Below the pieces are notes generated by a model. The model was not told where the DNA came from. It saw only the letters and a program-made list of their open reading frames with translations, and searched no databases. A stretch of DNA of 50,621 nt from Alphaproteobacteria bacterium RIFCSPLOWO2_01_FULL_40_26. Its GTDB lineage: Bacteria; Pseudomonadota; Alphaproteobacteria; Rickettsiales; UBA1997. Below, piece after piece: positions 38,878 through 48,131 of the stretch (positions are counted from its first letter, which is position 1; the number at the start of each line of letters is the position of its first letter). Position numbers and translations under genes: made by a program. Location of the stretch: NCBI GenBank assembly GCA_001767955.1, contig MEMO01000031.1, positions 1-50,621 on the forward strand, written 5' to 3'.

Positions 38878-39747
38878 TCATTGTAGAAACTCTTTGATTT
38901 TTGCTTCACAGATTTCTTTGGTAATGCCGATGAGTTTTTTTACATCCTGATCAAGAATTTCCTGATCGGCTTTAAGCATCATAAAATCAGGATCATAGCG
39001 CGCGCCGATATAGGCATATTCAAGAGCTTTGAAGCGATCTCTTTCACGACGATTATTTTGCGGAAAAAGTGTTTTTAACTCGGGATGAAATTTTCTCACT
39101 CTGCAGGCAAGGTTGGTAAGAAAATGTTCTTTTGGAAGATAATGGGTAAAAACTCCGATGATGGTTTTGTAGGCATGTTCAGCGGCTTGGTGCAGATCAA
39201 AAGCTGCGGATTTATGTCTCCCTTTATCAAACATAAATTGATATTTTTTCCAAAAATCACGTGAGGTAGAAAACCACTCATCAAAATATTTTTGCGAAAT
39301 TTTTGCTTTCTCTTCATTGGTTAATTTTCTTTTTCTGGCGAGTTTAAATTTTTTTGAGTTGTAAAGAATGACCCCGTCTTTCTTGGCATCAGAAAAGAAA
39401 TACTGGCCTTCGGAAAGCTTGATATTCAAAGTTTTAATATCATGAGCAACAATGCTGACATAATTCCTCAACCAAAGATTGGTTTCGCAAAGATCGGAAA
39501 TATCAGACCACAAAGACAAATCCCTTCCACTCTTTTCCGTCCCCGTCACAACAAGAATATCATAATCGGAAACCTTACGCAGTCCTGGCTTTTCTATCAC
39601 ATCCTGCGGCTCACGATAATTGCCACGGGCATAAGAACCAAACAGAATAATCATCTCAACATCATCGCATTTTTCACGAATAATGGCAGCAATGTTTTTC
39701 AGCTCATCGCGTTTTTTTTGGGGGAGGTGTTTTAGGGATTTTTTCAT
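38878..39747 (-). CDS. Nucleotidyltransferase-HEPN fusion protein, paralogue of 37464..38345
   Basis: Same N- and C-terminal sequence as the 37464 ORF with divergent middle. Confidence 0.88.
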   Translation of the reverse strand: MKKSLKHLPQKKRDELKNIAAIIREKCDDVEMIILFGSYARGNYREPQDVIEKPGLRKVSDYDILVVTGTEKSGRDLSLWSDISDLCETNLWLRNYVSIVAHDIKTLNIKLSEGQYFFSDAKKDGVILYNSKKFKLARKRKLTNEEKAKISQKYFDEWFSTSRDFWKKYQFMFDKGRHKSAAFDLHQAAEHAYKTIIGVFTHYLPKEHFLTNLACRVRKFHPELKTLFPQNNRRERDRFKALEYAYIGARYDPDFMMLKADQEILDQDVKKLIGITKEICEAKIKEFLQ

Positions 39748-39751
39748 GAGA

Positions 39752-40870
39752 TTAAAAAAACTTACTCACCAAATGCCACAGCAACGAAAGTTTGCGATGA
39801 ATCACCTCATGGTTTCTGATATATTCGCGAACCATGATGTCAACTTGCGCCTGCTTGGCAAAATAAAGGCAGATCACTATCAAAAACATCAGGGAAAAAT
39901 AATTGGCGAGAGCATCAAAAAATCCTGGGCGCACTATGGCATCTTCGATTCTGATATTTTCCACTTTTCTGATACGCGCTCTGGTTCCTGGATGAGTGGA
40001 AAAAAGCGTGAAATATCCGCTTTCACCAAGCATTGACAAAGCCAATGCCATATTTTGCCCGCCAAATGCTCTGGCTGATTGGCGATCACAGCGAAACTCA
40101 ATCGAACGCGAAACAAAACGACGCAGAAATTCGTAGATGTTGTAAACCACGAAACGGTTAAAAAAGGTGATGACGAAATTGAGAATCGAATAAGTATCGG
40201 CCATCACGCGCGATGACATTCTGCCGCCAAAAGGAATTATATTGATGATGCGCACCGCAAAGGAAAATATCACATGCAACATGCAAGAAACGAGATTGGT
40301 CACTTTCTGATTGGTAATAACCAGAAATGTCGGCAAAAAATCCTTATTGATCAGATGCGACATTTCATGGCCGATGATGCTGCGCAAAGCATATAAAAAC
40401 ATTTTTGGATCTTCGCATTCAACCAGATAATGATTGATGATACCGCGCGTTAAAACAATGGCGCGGCTACCGAGACTGCTAATGGCAAAGGCATTGATTT
40501 CGTCAGAATCTTTGATGTAAAGCCTTACTGATTTCTCACTAAATTTATTTTTTACCTGATCAAAAAGATCGGTTAAAAAATCATAATCCTTAATTTTTTC
40601 ATAACGCGTGCAACCTTTCAGGGACGATCTCACCGAAAAACCAAAAAGAAAATCGAGGATAAAATAAACCAGCATCAAAAAACTAACGACAAACAAAGCG
40701 AGGAAGAGACCAAAACACAGATTTTGATAAGTGCCATAATCCATGCCAATCACATTATCATGAAAAGTAATGAATGGCATCAATGCAGCAACAACAGGCG
40801 AGGCCAGCACCGCCACATTAAAAACGGTCACCACATAGACCAAAACGAAGCTGAACGGTTTTGAGAACAT
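39752..40870 (-). CDS. M48 family (HtpX-like) metalloprotease
   Basis: IIGHEMSHLINKDF, EFRCDRQSARAFGGQNMALALSML, FSTHPGTRARIRKV. Confidence 0.88.
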   Translation of the reverse strand: MFSKPFSFVLVYVVTVFNVAVLASPVVAALMPFITFHDNVIGMDYGTYQNLCFGLFLALFVVSFLMLVYFILDFLFGFSVRSSLKGCTRYEKIKDYDFLTDLFDQVKNKFSEKSVRLYIKDSDEINAFAISSLGSRAIVLTRGIINHYLVECEDPKMFLYALRSIIGHEMSHLINKDFLPTFLVITNQKVTNLVSCMLHVIFSFAVRIINIIPFGGRMSSRVMADTYSILNFVITFFNRFVVYNIYEFLRRFVSRSIEFRCDRQSARAFGGQNMALALSMLGESGYFTLFSTHPGTRARIRKVENIRIEDAIVRPGFFDALANYFSLMFLIVICLYFAKQAQVDIMVREYIRNHEVIHRKLSLLWHLVSKFF

Positions 40871-41111
40871 TTAGGATTTAAGATTTAAGATTTAAGTTTT
40901 AGAACCTGTCACACTGATTAAATGGTTGTTATCAAAAATATTGTGTCTCTAAAAACAGATCCTGAAACAAGTTCAGGATGACATGTTTTGGAACCATCTT
41001 TCCCTAATTGTCATCCTGAACTTGTTTCAGGATCTGTTTTTTCTGGACACAAAATTTTAAGAACAATCGATTAAATATCTAAATCCTAAATCTTAAATCT
41101 TAAATTTTTGG
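40871..41111. repeat. Nested inverted repeats between M48 protease and kdsA
   Basis: Outer aggatttaagatttaagatttaag / ctaaatcctaaatcttaaatcttaaat; inner aaaacagatcctgaaacaagttcaggatgaca...tgtcatcctgaacttgtttcaggatctgtttt. Confidence 0.92.
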
Positions 41112-41112
41112 A

Positions 41113-41943
41113 ATGCGCACAATTCAGATTAAAAATTTCAAAATTGCCAACAATTTGCCATTCACTCTAATTGCTGGTCCATGCCAGACCGAATCGCTTG
41201 ATCACTCACTGATGATGGCGGGCAATATCAAAAAAATTTGCGATAAACTTGGCATTAATTTTATTTACAAATCATCTTTCGACAAAGCCAACAGATCTAG
41301 CGTTGAAGGCAAACGTGGTACTGGTATTGCAAAAACTTTGCCAATTTTTGCTGAAATCAAAAAACAATTTGGCTGCCCGATTTTAACCGACATTCACAAT
41401 GAAGAACAATGTCAGATTCTTGCAAAACATGATGAGGTTGACATTTTGCAAATCCCGGCATTTCTGTGCCGCCAAACCGATTTGCTTGAGGCCGCGGCAA
41501 AAACTACAAAAGTCATCAACATCAAAAAGGGGCAATTTTTAGCGCCTTGGGATGCAACAAATATCGTCAAAAAAATGGATCATTTCGGCAAGCAAAATGT
41601 CATGCTCACCGAGCGTGGTGTCAGCTTTGGCTATAACACGCTGATTTCCGATATGAGAAGCCTGCCAATCATGGCTAAAACCGGATGTCCTATTGTTTTT
41701 GACGCCACACATTCCGTACAACAACCGGGGGGTTTGGGCGGTGCCAGCGGCGGCCAGCGTGAATTTGTTGAAACTCTCTCATGTGCAGCAATTGCGGTTG
41801 GCGTTGCCGCAATCTTCATGGAAACACATCAGGATCCAGATAACGCGCCATCTGATGGTCCATGCATGGTGCGTTTGGATAACCTTGAAAGACTCCTAAC
41901 CAAACTAAAAAAGCTCGACGAAATAGCTAAGAGCAATGCATAA
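41113..41943 (+). CDS. kdsA: 3-deoxy-8-phosphooctulonate synthase
   Basis: [55 protein letters not shown]. Confidence 0.96.
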   Translation: MRTIQIKNFKIANNLPFTLIAGPCQTESLDHSLMMAGNIKKICDKLGINFIYKSSFDKANRSSVEGKRGTGIAKTLPIFAEIKKQFGCPILTDIHNEEQCQILAKHDEVDILQIPAFLCRQTDLLEAAAKTTKVINIKKGQFLAPWDATNIVKKMDHFGKQNVMLTERGVSFGYNTLISDMRSLPIMAKTGCPIVFDATHSVQQPGGLGGASGGQREFVETLSCAAIAVGVAAIFMETHQDPDNAPSDGPCMVRLDNLERLLTKLKKLDEIAKSNA

Positions 41944-42607
41944 ATATCACCTTCTTGTAATTGATGATGACACTCGTTTACGCACATTGCTTGGACGATT
42001 TCTCGACGAAAATGGTTTTAATGTTTTGCTCGCCAAAGACACTATGGAAGCACGCCAATTGATGACTCAAAATAATTTTGATCTGCTGATAGTTGATGTG
42101 ATGATGCCGAGTGAAAACGGCATCGATTTTACAGCAACACTTCGCCAAACCTCGCATATTCCGGTGATTATGCTCACTGCTCGTGGTGAATTTGATGATC
42201 GCATTAAAGGTCTTGAAGCCGGCGCTGATGACTATTTACAAAAACCATTTGAGCCCAAGGAATTACTGCTGCGCATCAACAATATTTTAAAACGCATCAC
42301 ACCAATCAAAGTCAAACAAGATATCTGTCACTTTGGCGATTTCACTTTCAACTTCAAAGAATCTCGCCTCAAGAAAGGTGAAAATTTCATTCATATCACT
42401 GATTCTGAAGCAAAAATTTTAAGCATTTTATGCCAGGAAAAAGGCCAGCCCATCAGCCGCGAAAAGCTCTCTTCATTGTGCGGCAATATTGATGACAGAT
42501 CAATTGATGTGCAAATCACTCGCCTACGCAGAAAAATCGAAACCAATCCCAAACAACCGCATTATTTGCAAACAGTGCGCAATTTGGGATATGTGATTTA
42601 TGAATAG
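41936..42607 (+). CDS. OmpR-family response regulator
   Basis: [68 protein letters not shown]; winged-helix C-terminus. Confidence 0.95.
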   Translation: MHKYHLLVIDDDTRLRTLLGRFLDENGFNVLLAKDTMEARQLMTQNNFDLLIVDVMMPSENGIDFTATLRQTSHIPVIMLTARGEFDDRIKGLEAGADDYLQKPFEPKELLLRINNILKRITPIKVKQDICHFGDFTFNFKESRLKKGENFIHITDSEAKILSILCQEKGQPISREKLSSLCGNIDDRSIDVQITRLRRKIETNPKQPHYLQTVRNLGYVIYE

Positions 42608-42634
42608 TTTATTGCGCGTAATGATAGCGGCAGC

Positions 42635-42874
42635 TTAAAATTCTGATCTCGTCCCAACTACTTTGTAGACCAATCGGTGTTTCTTATTTATTCTTCGCGA
42701 CCAAAAACCTGATAGTTCAAATTTTAATGGCTCTGGCTTACCAATTCCTTCAAATGGATGCGACATTATATCATCAAACAAATCCAAAATTTTATTGAAA
42801 ACAACGCGATCTTTTCTTTCAAAATAGGCCATATCCTTCTGAGCCTTTTTTTCTATGGTGATTAAACGCTTCAT
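42635..42874 (-). CDS. yoeB: YoeB-type toxin
   Basis: ILDLFDDIMSHPFEGIGKPEPLKFELSGFWSRRINKKHRLVYKV. Confidence 0.92.
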   Translation of the reverse strand: MKRLITIEKKAQKDMAYFERKDRVVFNKILDLFDDIMSHPFEGIGKPEPLKFELSGFWSRRINKKHRLVYKVVGTRSEF

Positions 42875-43149
42875 GATTTAGAGAAAAATTTTTCTATTTC
42901 TTTTCTTGATTTAAACGTAACAGCTCCTTTTCCCTGATTCTTAATCGCATCAAGCAAATGCTTGCGGTTTTTTGGACTTGAAAGCAGATATAAAGTTTCC
43001 TCCAACGATTCATAATCATGGCGCGACATCATGACAACATCATCGCCATTTCTTCTGGTAATGGTGATAATATCACTGTTATTGACGACATAATCCAGGC
43101 AGGATTTAAAATTGTCTCTGGCCTCGGAATAGCTTACTTCTCTTGACAT
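42871..43149 (-). CDS. yefM: YefM/Phd-type antitoxin
   Basis: VSYSEARDNFKSCLDYVVNNSDIITITRRNGDDVVMMSRHDYESLEETLYLL. Confidence 0.93.
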   Translation of the reverse strand: MSREVSYSEARDNFKSCLDYVVNNSDIITITRRNGDDVVMMSRHDYESLEETLYLLSSPKNRKHLLDAIKNQGKGAVTFKSRKEIEKFFSKS

Positions 43150-43200
43150 AGCTTAAAAAATTAATTGAGCCTGTCTTGTACAGATTTTTTGTACGTAAAG

Positions 43201-44586
43201 TCAATAAAAATAATCCAGACAGGTAAAACGGTTTCTGGTGAATTTTGCATAAGCGATGCAATCTTGATATTCCTTGCCTGACAGCCCTAACGATTTTGCA
43301 GAAATTTTGATTTTGAAATGAGAAAAAATTGCTTTTAATTTTTTTTCGTCGCAGTGAATTTTTTTTATTTCTTCTTGAAATGCAGTATTCATTTTTTTGG
43401 CTGACGTGAGGTTTTTTAGTTTTTGTTCATATTCTTTTTTACATTCAGCGGCGATTTTTTTACCGAAGAAAGTTTCAAGTTTTTTGAGCTGGACCCCGTC
43501 ATGAAGACGGGGTGACAGGTTTAGGATTTGCTGTTCACACAATGTCACCCCGTCTTCATGACGGGGTCCAGCTTCGCAAACTCCTTTCAGGTTCTGTCGC
43601 AAATCCCCATTTCTTACCATTTTTAAACTCGACGAGTCCTTGTAAATCAAGGGTTCAGACTTTTCAGAAAGTTGATTTGCGACGGGGCCTTTCAATATTT
43701 TTTCCTGCAACCTTGCCGACATCAAACTCGTCACTGCAATAATTTGTCCATGCAGAATTTTTGCGGATTTTTTTGGATATTTCATTTCGATGCTATGAGC
43801 AATCATATGTTCTGATTGACTAGCTGGATAAGAGCCACCAGCCCTTGTCATTCCCTGACCGGAAAGCAGAAGAATTTCGATGAGAATTTTTAAAAACTTT
43901 TCATCTCGCAGCACAAATTTTTTATAATTCTTAACAAAAAATTCCATTTTCGGCTGCAAAATTGTGAAAGGTTTTTTGTCAAATTTTGTGCCAAGAATTT
44001 TGTGCGAAAGATACCAATCGAACCAGCATGAATAAAAACATAGACTGTCGCCAATGCCAGCTTTTGTAAGCTCAATTGGCGCTTGCGATAAAATTTCCAG
44101 ATCGCAAAAAACTTTTAACGGCAAAGTTGCCGGCAAAGTTTTTTTATGTCCGCTAATGGTAATTGAGGCATTTTTTGAGAGATAGCCATTCATCGAAGAA
44201 GCTGATGCAAAAATGACATAGGGAACATTTTTCTGCGATGAGGTAAATTTGCATAAATCATTGATGGTGCCGCTTCCGAGACCAACAATCAAATCGCAAT
44301 TTTTTAGCGCCACGGAAATTTTTTTGAGATTTTTTTCATCAGCTTTTGGCTTTTTTAACAGCAAAAAATTGTCAAATTTCTGCGGAAAAAAATTTCTACA
44401 ATTTCTCCATATCGTCTCATCAGTAACGAAAAGCGCTTTTTGCAACACAAAGCCAAGATCAGAAATCAGCCAACTGGCTCTGCGAGCCAATCCGTGCGAA
44501 ATTTTTACATTTTCTAGCATGAAATTTCTTGTCAGATAAGTTTTGGTTTTTATGTTGCCGCGACTTCTTCTAGAATCAAATTTCAA
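43201..44586 (-). CDS. sn-glycerol-1-phosphate dehydrogenase-like (EgsA/AraM) protein interrupted in frame by two repeat insertions
   Basis: DLIVGLGSGTINDLCKFTSSQKNVPYVIFASASSMNGYLSKNASI; AGIGDSLCFYSCWFDWYLSH; SEHMIAHSIEM. Confidence 0.8.
   Translation of the reverse strand: MKFDSRRSRGNIKTKTYLTRNFMLENVKISHGLARRASWLISDLGFVLQKALFVTDETIWRNCRNFFPQKFDNFLLLKKPKADEKNLKKISVALKNCDLIVGLGSGTINDLCKFTSSQKNVPYVIFASASSMNGYLSKNASITISGHKKTLPATLPLKVFCDLEILSQAPIELTKAGIGDSLCFYSCWFDWYLSHKILGTKFDKKPFTILQPKMEFFVKNYKKFVLRDEKFLKILIEILLLSGQGMTRAGGSYPASQSEHMIAHSIEMKYPKKSAKILHGQIIAVTSLMSARLQEKILKGPVANQLSEKSEPLIYKDSSSLKMVRNGDLRQNLKGVCEAGPRHEDGVTLCEQQILNLSPRLHDGVQLKKLETFFGKKIAAECKKEYEQKLKNLTSAKKMNTAFQEEIKKIHCDEKKLKAIFSHFKIKISAKSLGLSGKEYQDCIAYAKFTRNRFTCLDYFY
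43487..43573. repeat. 87-bp double-hairpin palindrome inside G1P dehydrogenase-like CDS
   Basis: agctggaccccgtcatgaagacggggtgac...gtcaccccgtcttcatgacggggtccagct. Confidence 0.95.
43596..43683 (-). repeat. Third copy of the 88-bp palindromic element, inside G1P dehydrogenase-like CDS
   Basis: gtcgcaaatccccatttc...gttgatttgcgac; CCTTTCA direct repeats at 43583-43589 and 43688-43694 (105-bp period). Confidence 0.95.
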
Positions 44587-44588
44587 AC

Positions 44589-44912
44589 ATGGAAAACTTC
44601 CAGCTATTTCTACTGATTTTACAGGTAATTATTGCCGTGGTTTTGGTCTTGCTGGTTTTGCTGCAAAAATCTGACGGCGATTCCTTAAGTGGCATCGGAG
44701 GCGGATCTGGCGGTATGAATTCAATCATGTCCAGCCGTGCAACTGCCAATGTTTTAAGCAAAACCACCATGTTTCTAATCGCAATTTTTATGCTTAATTG
44801 TCTGATCCTTGCTTCACTTTCCAACGCCAGCAATAAAAAAACCGCCAGCGAATTGGAAAAAGTGATTGAAGAACAAAACAAATCAGCTCCCGCAGTTCCT
44901 CCAGTTCAGTAA
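44589..44912 (+). CDS. secG: Preprotein translocase subunit SecG
   Basis: LQVIIAVVLVLLVLLQKSDGDSLSGIGGGSGGMNSIMSSRATANVLSKTT. Confidence 0.93.
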   Translation: MENFQLFLLILQVIIAVVLVLLVLLQKSDGDSLSGIGGGSGGMNSIMSSRATANVLSKTTMFLIAIFMLNCLILASLSNASNKKTASELEKVIEEQNKSAPAVPPVQ

Positions 44913-44920
44913 AATCAAAC

Positions 44921-46021
44921 ATGAAAAAAACAGCTTTAAACGAAACTCATCGCGCCCAAGGCGGCAAAATGGTAGAATTTGCCGGCTATGACATGCCGGT
45001 ACAATATGCCGACGGCATGCTGAAAGAGCATGAATGGACGCGCGCAGGCAATGTCGGAATTTTTGACGTTTCCCACATGGGACAATTTTTCATCGAGGGA
45101 AATGATGTGGCAAAATTTTTATCACACATCACCCCAACCGATTTTGCACTAAGCACACCGAATCTAGCCAAATATACAGTTTTAACCAATCCGGAAGGTG
45201 GAATTATTGATGATCTCATCATCACCAAACTAACCGATACAAAATTTTTTATCGTACTCAATGCGGCCTGCAAAGAAAAGGATTCGGCCTGGATTCGCAA
45301 AAACCTGCCACCTGAAATAAAATTTGAAGAACTGGTCAATCGCTCGCTAATCGCACTTCAGGGCGGCAAGGCAGAAGAAGTTTTGAACAGATTTTTGGCA
45401 GACAAAAATTTAGCCTCTTTGCCCTACATGAATATCGGTTTTTACAAATTAAAAAGCGGCGAAGAAGTTTTCATCAGTCGCACTGGCTATACCGGTGAAG
45501 ATGGTTTTGAAGTTTCAATAAAAAATTCTTCTGCAGCAAAATTTTGGCTCGATTTATCAGCACAATCAGAGGTCAAACCAGTTGGCCTCGGCGCGCGTGA
45601 CTCTTTGCGCCTTGAAATGGGATATCCGCTTTATGGTCATGATCTCGATGATACAACTTCTCCAATCGAAGCCTCTTTGGGATGGGTAGTAAGCAAAACC
45701 AACACGAATTTCATCGGTGCGACACGCATTCTAAAAGAAAAAACCGAAGGCACAAAACGCAAAAGAATCGGAGTAAAACTTCTTGAACGCGGCATTGCGC
45801 GCGAAGGCACTGAAATCCGCAAAGACGGTAAAAAAATCGGCGTGCTTTCAAGTGGCGGATTTTCACCAAATTTAAAAATTTCAATCGGTCAGGGATATTT
45901 TGACACCTCACTGGCCAAGCTTGGAGATCAAGTTTCTGCGATTGTTCGTGATCGCGAAATACCTGCTATTTTAACTTCACCTGTTTTTGTTGAAGCTAAA
46001 ACCAAATCAGTAAAAAAATAA
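44921..46021 (+). CDS. gcvT: Glycine cleavage system aminomethyltransferase
   Basis: MVEFAGYDMPVQYADGMLKEHEWTRAGNVGIFDVSHMGQF; SRTGYTGEDGFEV; GLGARDSLRLEMGYPLYGHD. Confidence 0.95.
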   Translation: MKKTALNETHRAQGGKMVEFAGYDMPVQYADGMLKEHEWTRAGNVGIFDVSHMGQFFIEGNDVAKFLSHITPTDFALSTPNLAKYTVLTNPEGGIIDDLIITKLTDTKFFIVLNAACKEKDSAWIRKNLPPEIKFEELVNRSLIALQGGKAEEVLNRFLADKNLASLPYMNIGFYKLKSGEEVFISRTGYTGEDGFEVSIKNSSAAKFWLDLSAQSEVKPVGLGARDSLRLEMGYPLYGHDLDDTTSPIEASLGWVVSKTNTNFIGATRILKEKTEGTKRKRIGVKLLERGIAREGTEIRKDGKKIGVLSSGGFSPNLKISIGQGYFDTSLAKLGDQVSAIVRDREIPAILTSPVFVEAKTKSVKK

Positions 46022-46034
46022 AAAATGGAGAAAA

Positions 46035-46397
46035 ATGAAATTCACAAAAGATCATGAATGGATAAAAATTGAAGGCGATGTTGCTATAATTGGCATCACC
46101 AAATATGCCGCTGATGCATTGGGAGAACTGGTTTATGTCGAATTGCCAAAAATCAGCAATAGCTACAACAAACATGATGCTTTCGCCGTTGTTGAATCAT
46201 CAAAATCGGCAAGCGATGTTTACATTCCCGTTGCCGGAGAAGTTGTTGCAATTAATGACGCCCTAACCTCACAACCTGAATTAATTAACAATTCAACTTA
46301 CGAGAATGGCTGGATTGCCAAAGTCAAAATTAGCAACAAATCTGATCTTGATGACGCTATGGATGAAACTGCTTACAAAAAGCTTTTACAGGATTAG
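46035..46397 (+). CDS. gcvH: Glycine cleavage system H protein
   Basis: FTKDHEWIKIEGDVAIIGITKYAADALGELVYVELP, VVESSKSASDVYIPVAGEV. Confidence 0.95.
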   Translation: MKFTKDHEWIKIEGDVAIIGITKYAADALGELVYVELPKISNSYNKHDAFAVVESSKSASDVYIPVAGEVVAINDALTSQPELINNSTYENGWIAKVKISNKSDLDDAMDETAYKKLLQD

Positions 46398-46978
46398 AGG
46401 TTAATTTTATTCAAGAATTCATCAGTTTTTCCCGTAAGAATTTTTGGAAATAACTTGGAAATTTTGGCGTTGATTTCCTCAACCAAAACAAGTTCTTCTT
46501 TAGAAAATTTTTTCAAAACATAATCCGAAATTTCAGAATTTTTATTCTCCGGACGCCCTACGCCAAGGCGCAAGCGCATGTAATTTTTTCCGATAGCTTC
46601 ATCTAAAGATTTCAAACCATTATGACCGGCATGTCCGCCGCCGTTTTTCAGCTTTATCCTTCCTAAAATCAGATCAATGTCATCATGCAAAACAACAATG
46701 TTTTTGTTTTCAATTTTGTAAAAATTTTTTGCCTCAGAAACCGCAACACCGGAAAGATTCATGAAAGTATGTGGCTTTAAAGCGATAATCTTTTTTCCAT
46801 CTATTTCCCCAGAAAAAACTTCGCTTTTAAATTTCTTTCCCTGCAATTTTAAGGCATGATCATCAATTATTCTGTCAAGCAGCAAAAAACCGAAATTATG
46901 ACGTGTCTTTTCATATTCGCGTCCGATATTTCCGAGACCTACAATGAGATGCATGTTGAAAAATGATTTTGATTTCAC
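46394..46978 (-). CDS. pth: Peptidyl-tRNA hydrolase
   Basis: LIVGLGNIGREYEKTRHNFGF, TFMNLSGVAV, VVLHDDIDLILGRIKLKNGGGHAGHNGLKSLDEAIG. Confidence 0.95.
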   Translation of the reverse strand: MKSKSFFNMHLIVGLGNIGREYEKTRHNFGFLLLDRIIDDHALKLQGKKFKSEVFSGEIDGKKIIALKPHTFMNLSGVAVSEAKNFYKIENKNIVVLHDDIDLILGRIKLKNGGGHAGHNGLKSLDEAIGKNYMRLRLGVGRPENKNSEISDYVLKKFSKEELVLVEEINAKISKLFPKILTGKTDEFLNKINL

Positions 46979-47012
46979 AAAAGTTTTTGCATTTCCTCAC
47001 AAAAAATTTTCA

Positions 47013-48098
47013 ATGCAAAAGAAATTTTTAATCGCGTTTTTAATTCTTCTCTCCTGTACCAAAGCCCAGGATCCATACATCCTCTCCTACATTCCTCACA
47101 TTCAGACTTTAGAAAAACAGGATCACAAATTTTGTGTTGATCTGAAACTTGCCTTTAACACCAAAAACAATTTGCAAAGCAAGCCTTACTGGCGCTGCAG
47201 ATTTTCTTTTGCCAAATATCGTTTAAGCGTCAATCCAATCACCGCTGAACAAAACAGACGCAATCTCGAAATCAATGATCTGATTACCAAAATATCACTC
47301 AAAATTGCCCAGGTTTCCGAGCCAATGATTACGATTGAAAACAGAAAGATGGATAACCGCCAACATAAACAATGTCTGGTTATGGGATTTGTGGTTGAAA
47401 CCGAAGACCAGGCCAAAGCTGATGAATATTTTTCCTGCCGTAAAGCATTGATTGAAGATCAGCAGCTAATTCTGCCATATGGCAATTTGGATTATCTCAA
47501 ATACCAGAATCACTCATACAACATCGGATTTGTGATTGACAGTCGGGTTGACGCCGCAATCAAACTCTACAACGAAATGAAAGAAAAATATCCAACCTGC
47601 GTGCAATACAATCTCTACGGCATCAATTTTAAAAAATGCGCACAGGCACAGGATAAATCGCGCCAGTGTATCAGCGAAATTGATCGCAAAAAATTCAAAA
47701 AAGAAGGCGAGGAAAAAATCGCCTGCCAAAAAGGAGCTTATCTCCGCTTTCCGGACGAAATGCTAAAAGAAGACAGCAGCAAACAGGATATCGAAAAAAT
47801 GAACAGCAGATCTGCCTATTACAACCAGCAAAGCCTTGCTGCGATTGGTCTTGATGGCACATTATTCACATCTGAACCAGAAAAATCCGAAGAAGAGAAG
47901 AAAAAAGAAAAACTGGCACGCACTCAAAAAATCAATTCCAAAGCCAATTTATATGACAAATTCGAACTCACAAAATTGCGTCAAAAATATATTTTTTCCT
48001 GCCAGACGGATGCGGGAAAAAGAGTCGCCGAATTTGTCGATGGGCTAAAGAAATACTGCGAAGAATTGGCTGGATTTGAGATGGTTGGGGAAGAATAA
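47013..48098 (+). CDS. Uncharacterised exported (lipo)protein
   Basis: Signal/lipobox MQKKFLIAFLILLSCTKA; long ORF with many Cys; ATG at 47013. Confidence 0.7.
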   Translation: MQKKFLIAFLILLSCTKAQDPYILSYIPHIQTLEKQDHKFCVDLKLAFNTKNNLQSKPYWRCRFSFAKYRLSVNPITAEQNRRNLEINDLITKISLKIAQVSEPMITIENRKMDNRQHKQCLVMGFVVETEDQAKADEYFSCRKALIEDQQLILPYGNLDYLKYQNHSYNIGFVIDSRVDAAIKLYNEMKEKYPTCVQYNLYGINFKKCAQAQDKSRQCISEIDRKKFKKEGEEKIACQKGAYLRFPDEMLKEDSSKQDIEKMNSRSAYYNQQSLAAIGLDGTLFTSEPEKSEEEKKKEKLARTQKINSKANLYDKFELTKLRQKYIFSCQTDAGKRVAEFVDGLKKYCEELAGFEMVGEE

Positions 48099-48131
48099 TC
48101 ACGCGATAATTTTACCCACTAAGCACGAAAA

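Noticed and set aside
41113-48098. Search for anything unusual in the kdsA, gcvT/H, secG, pth coding sequences
   Set aside because: These look like ordinary housekeeping genes apart from the repeats listed
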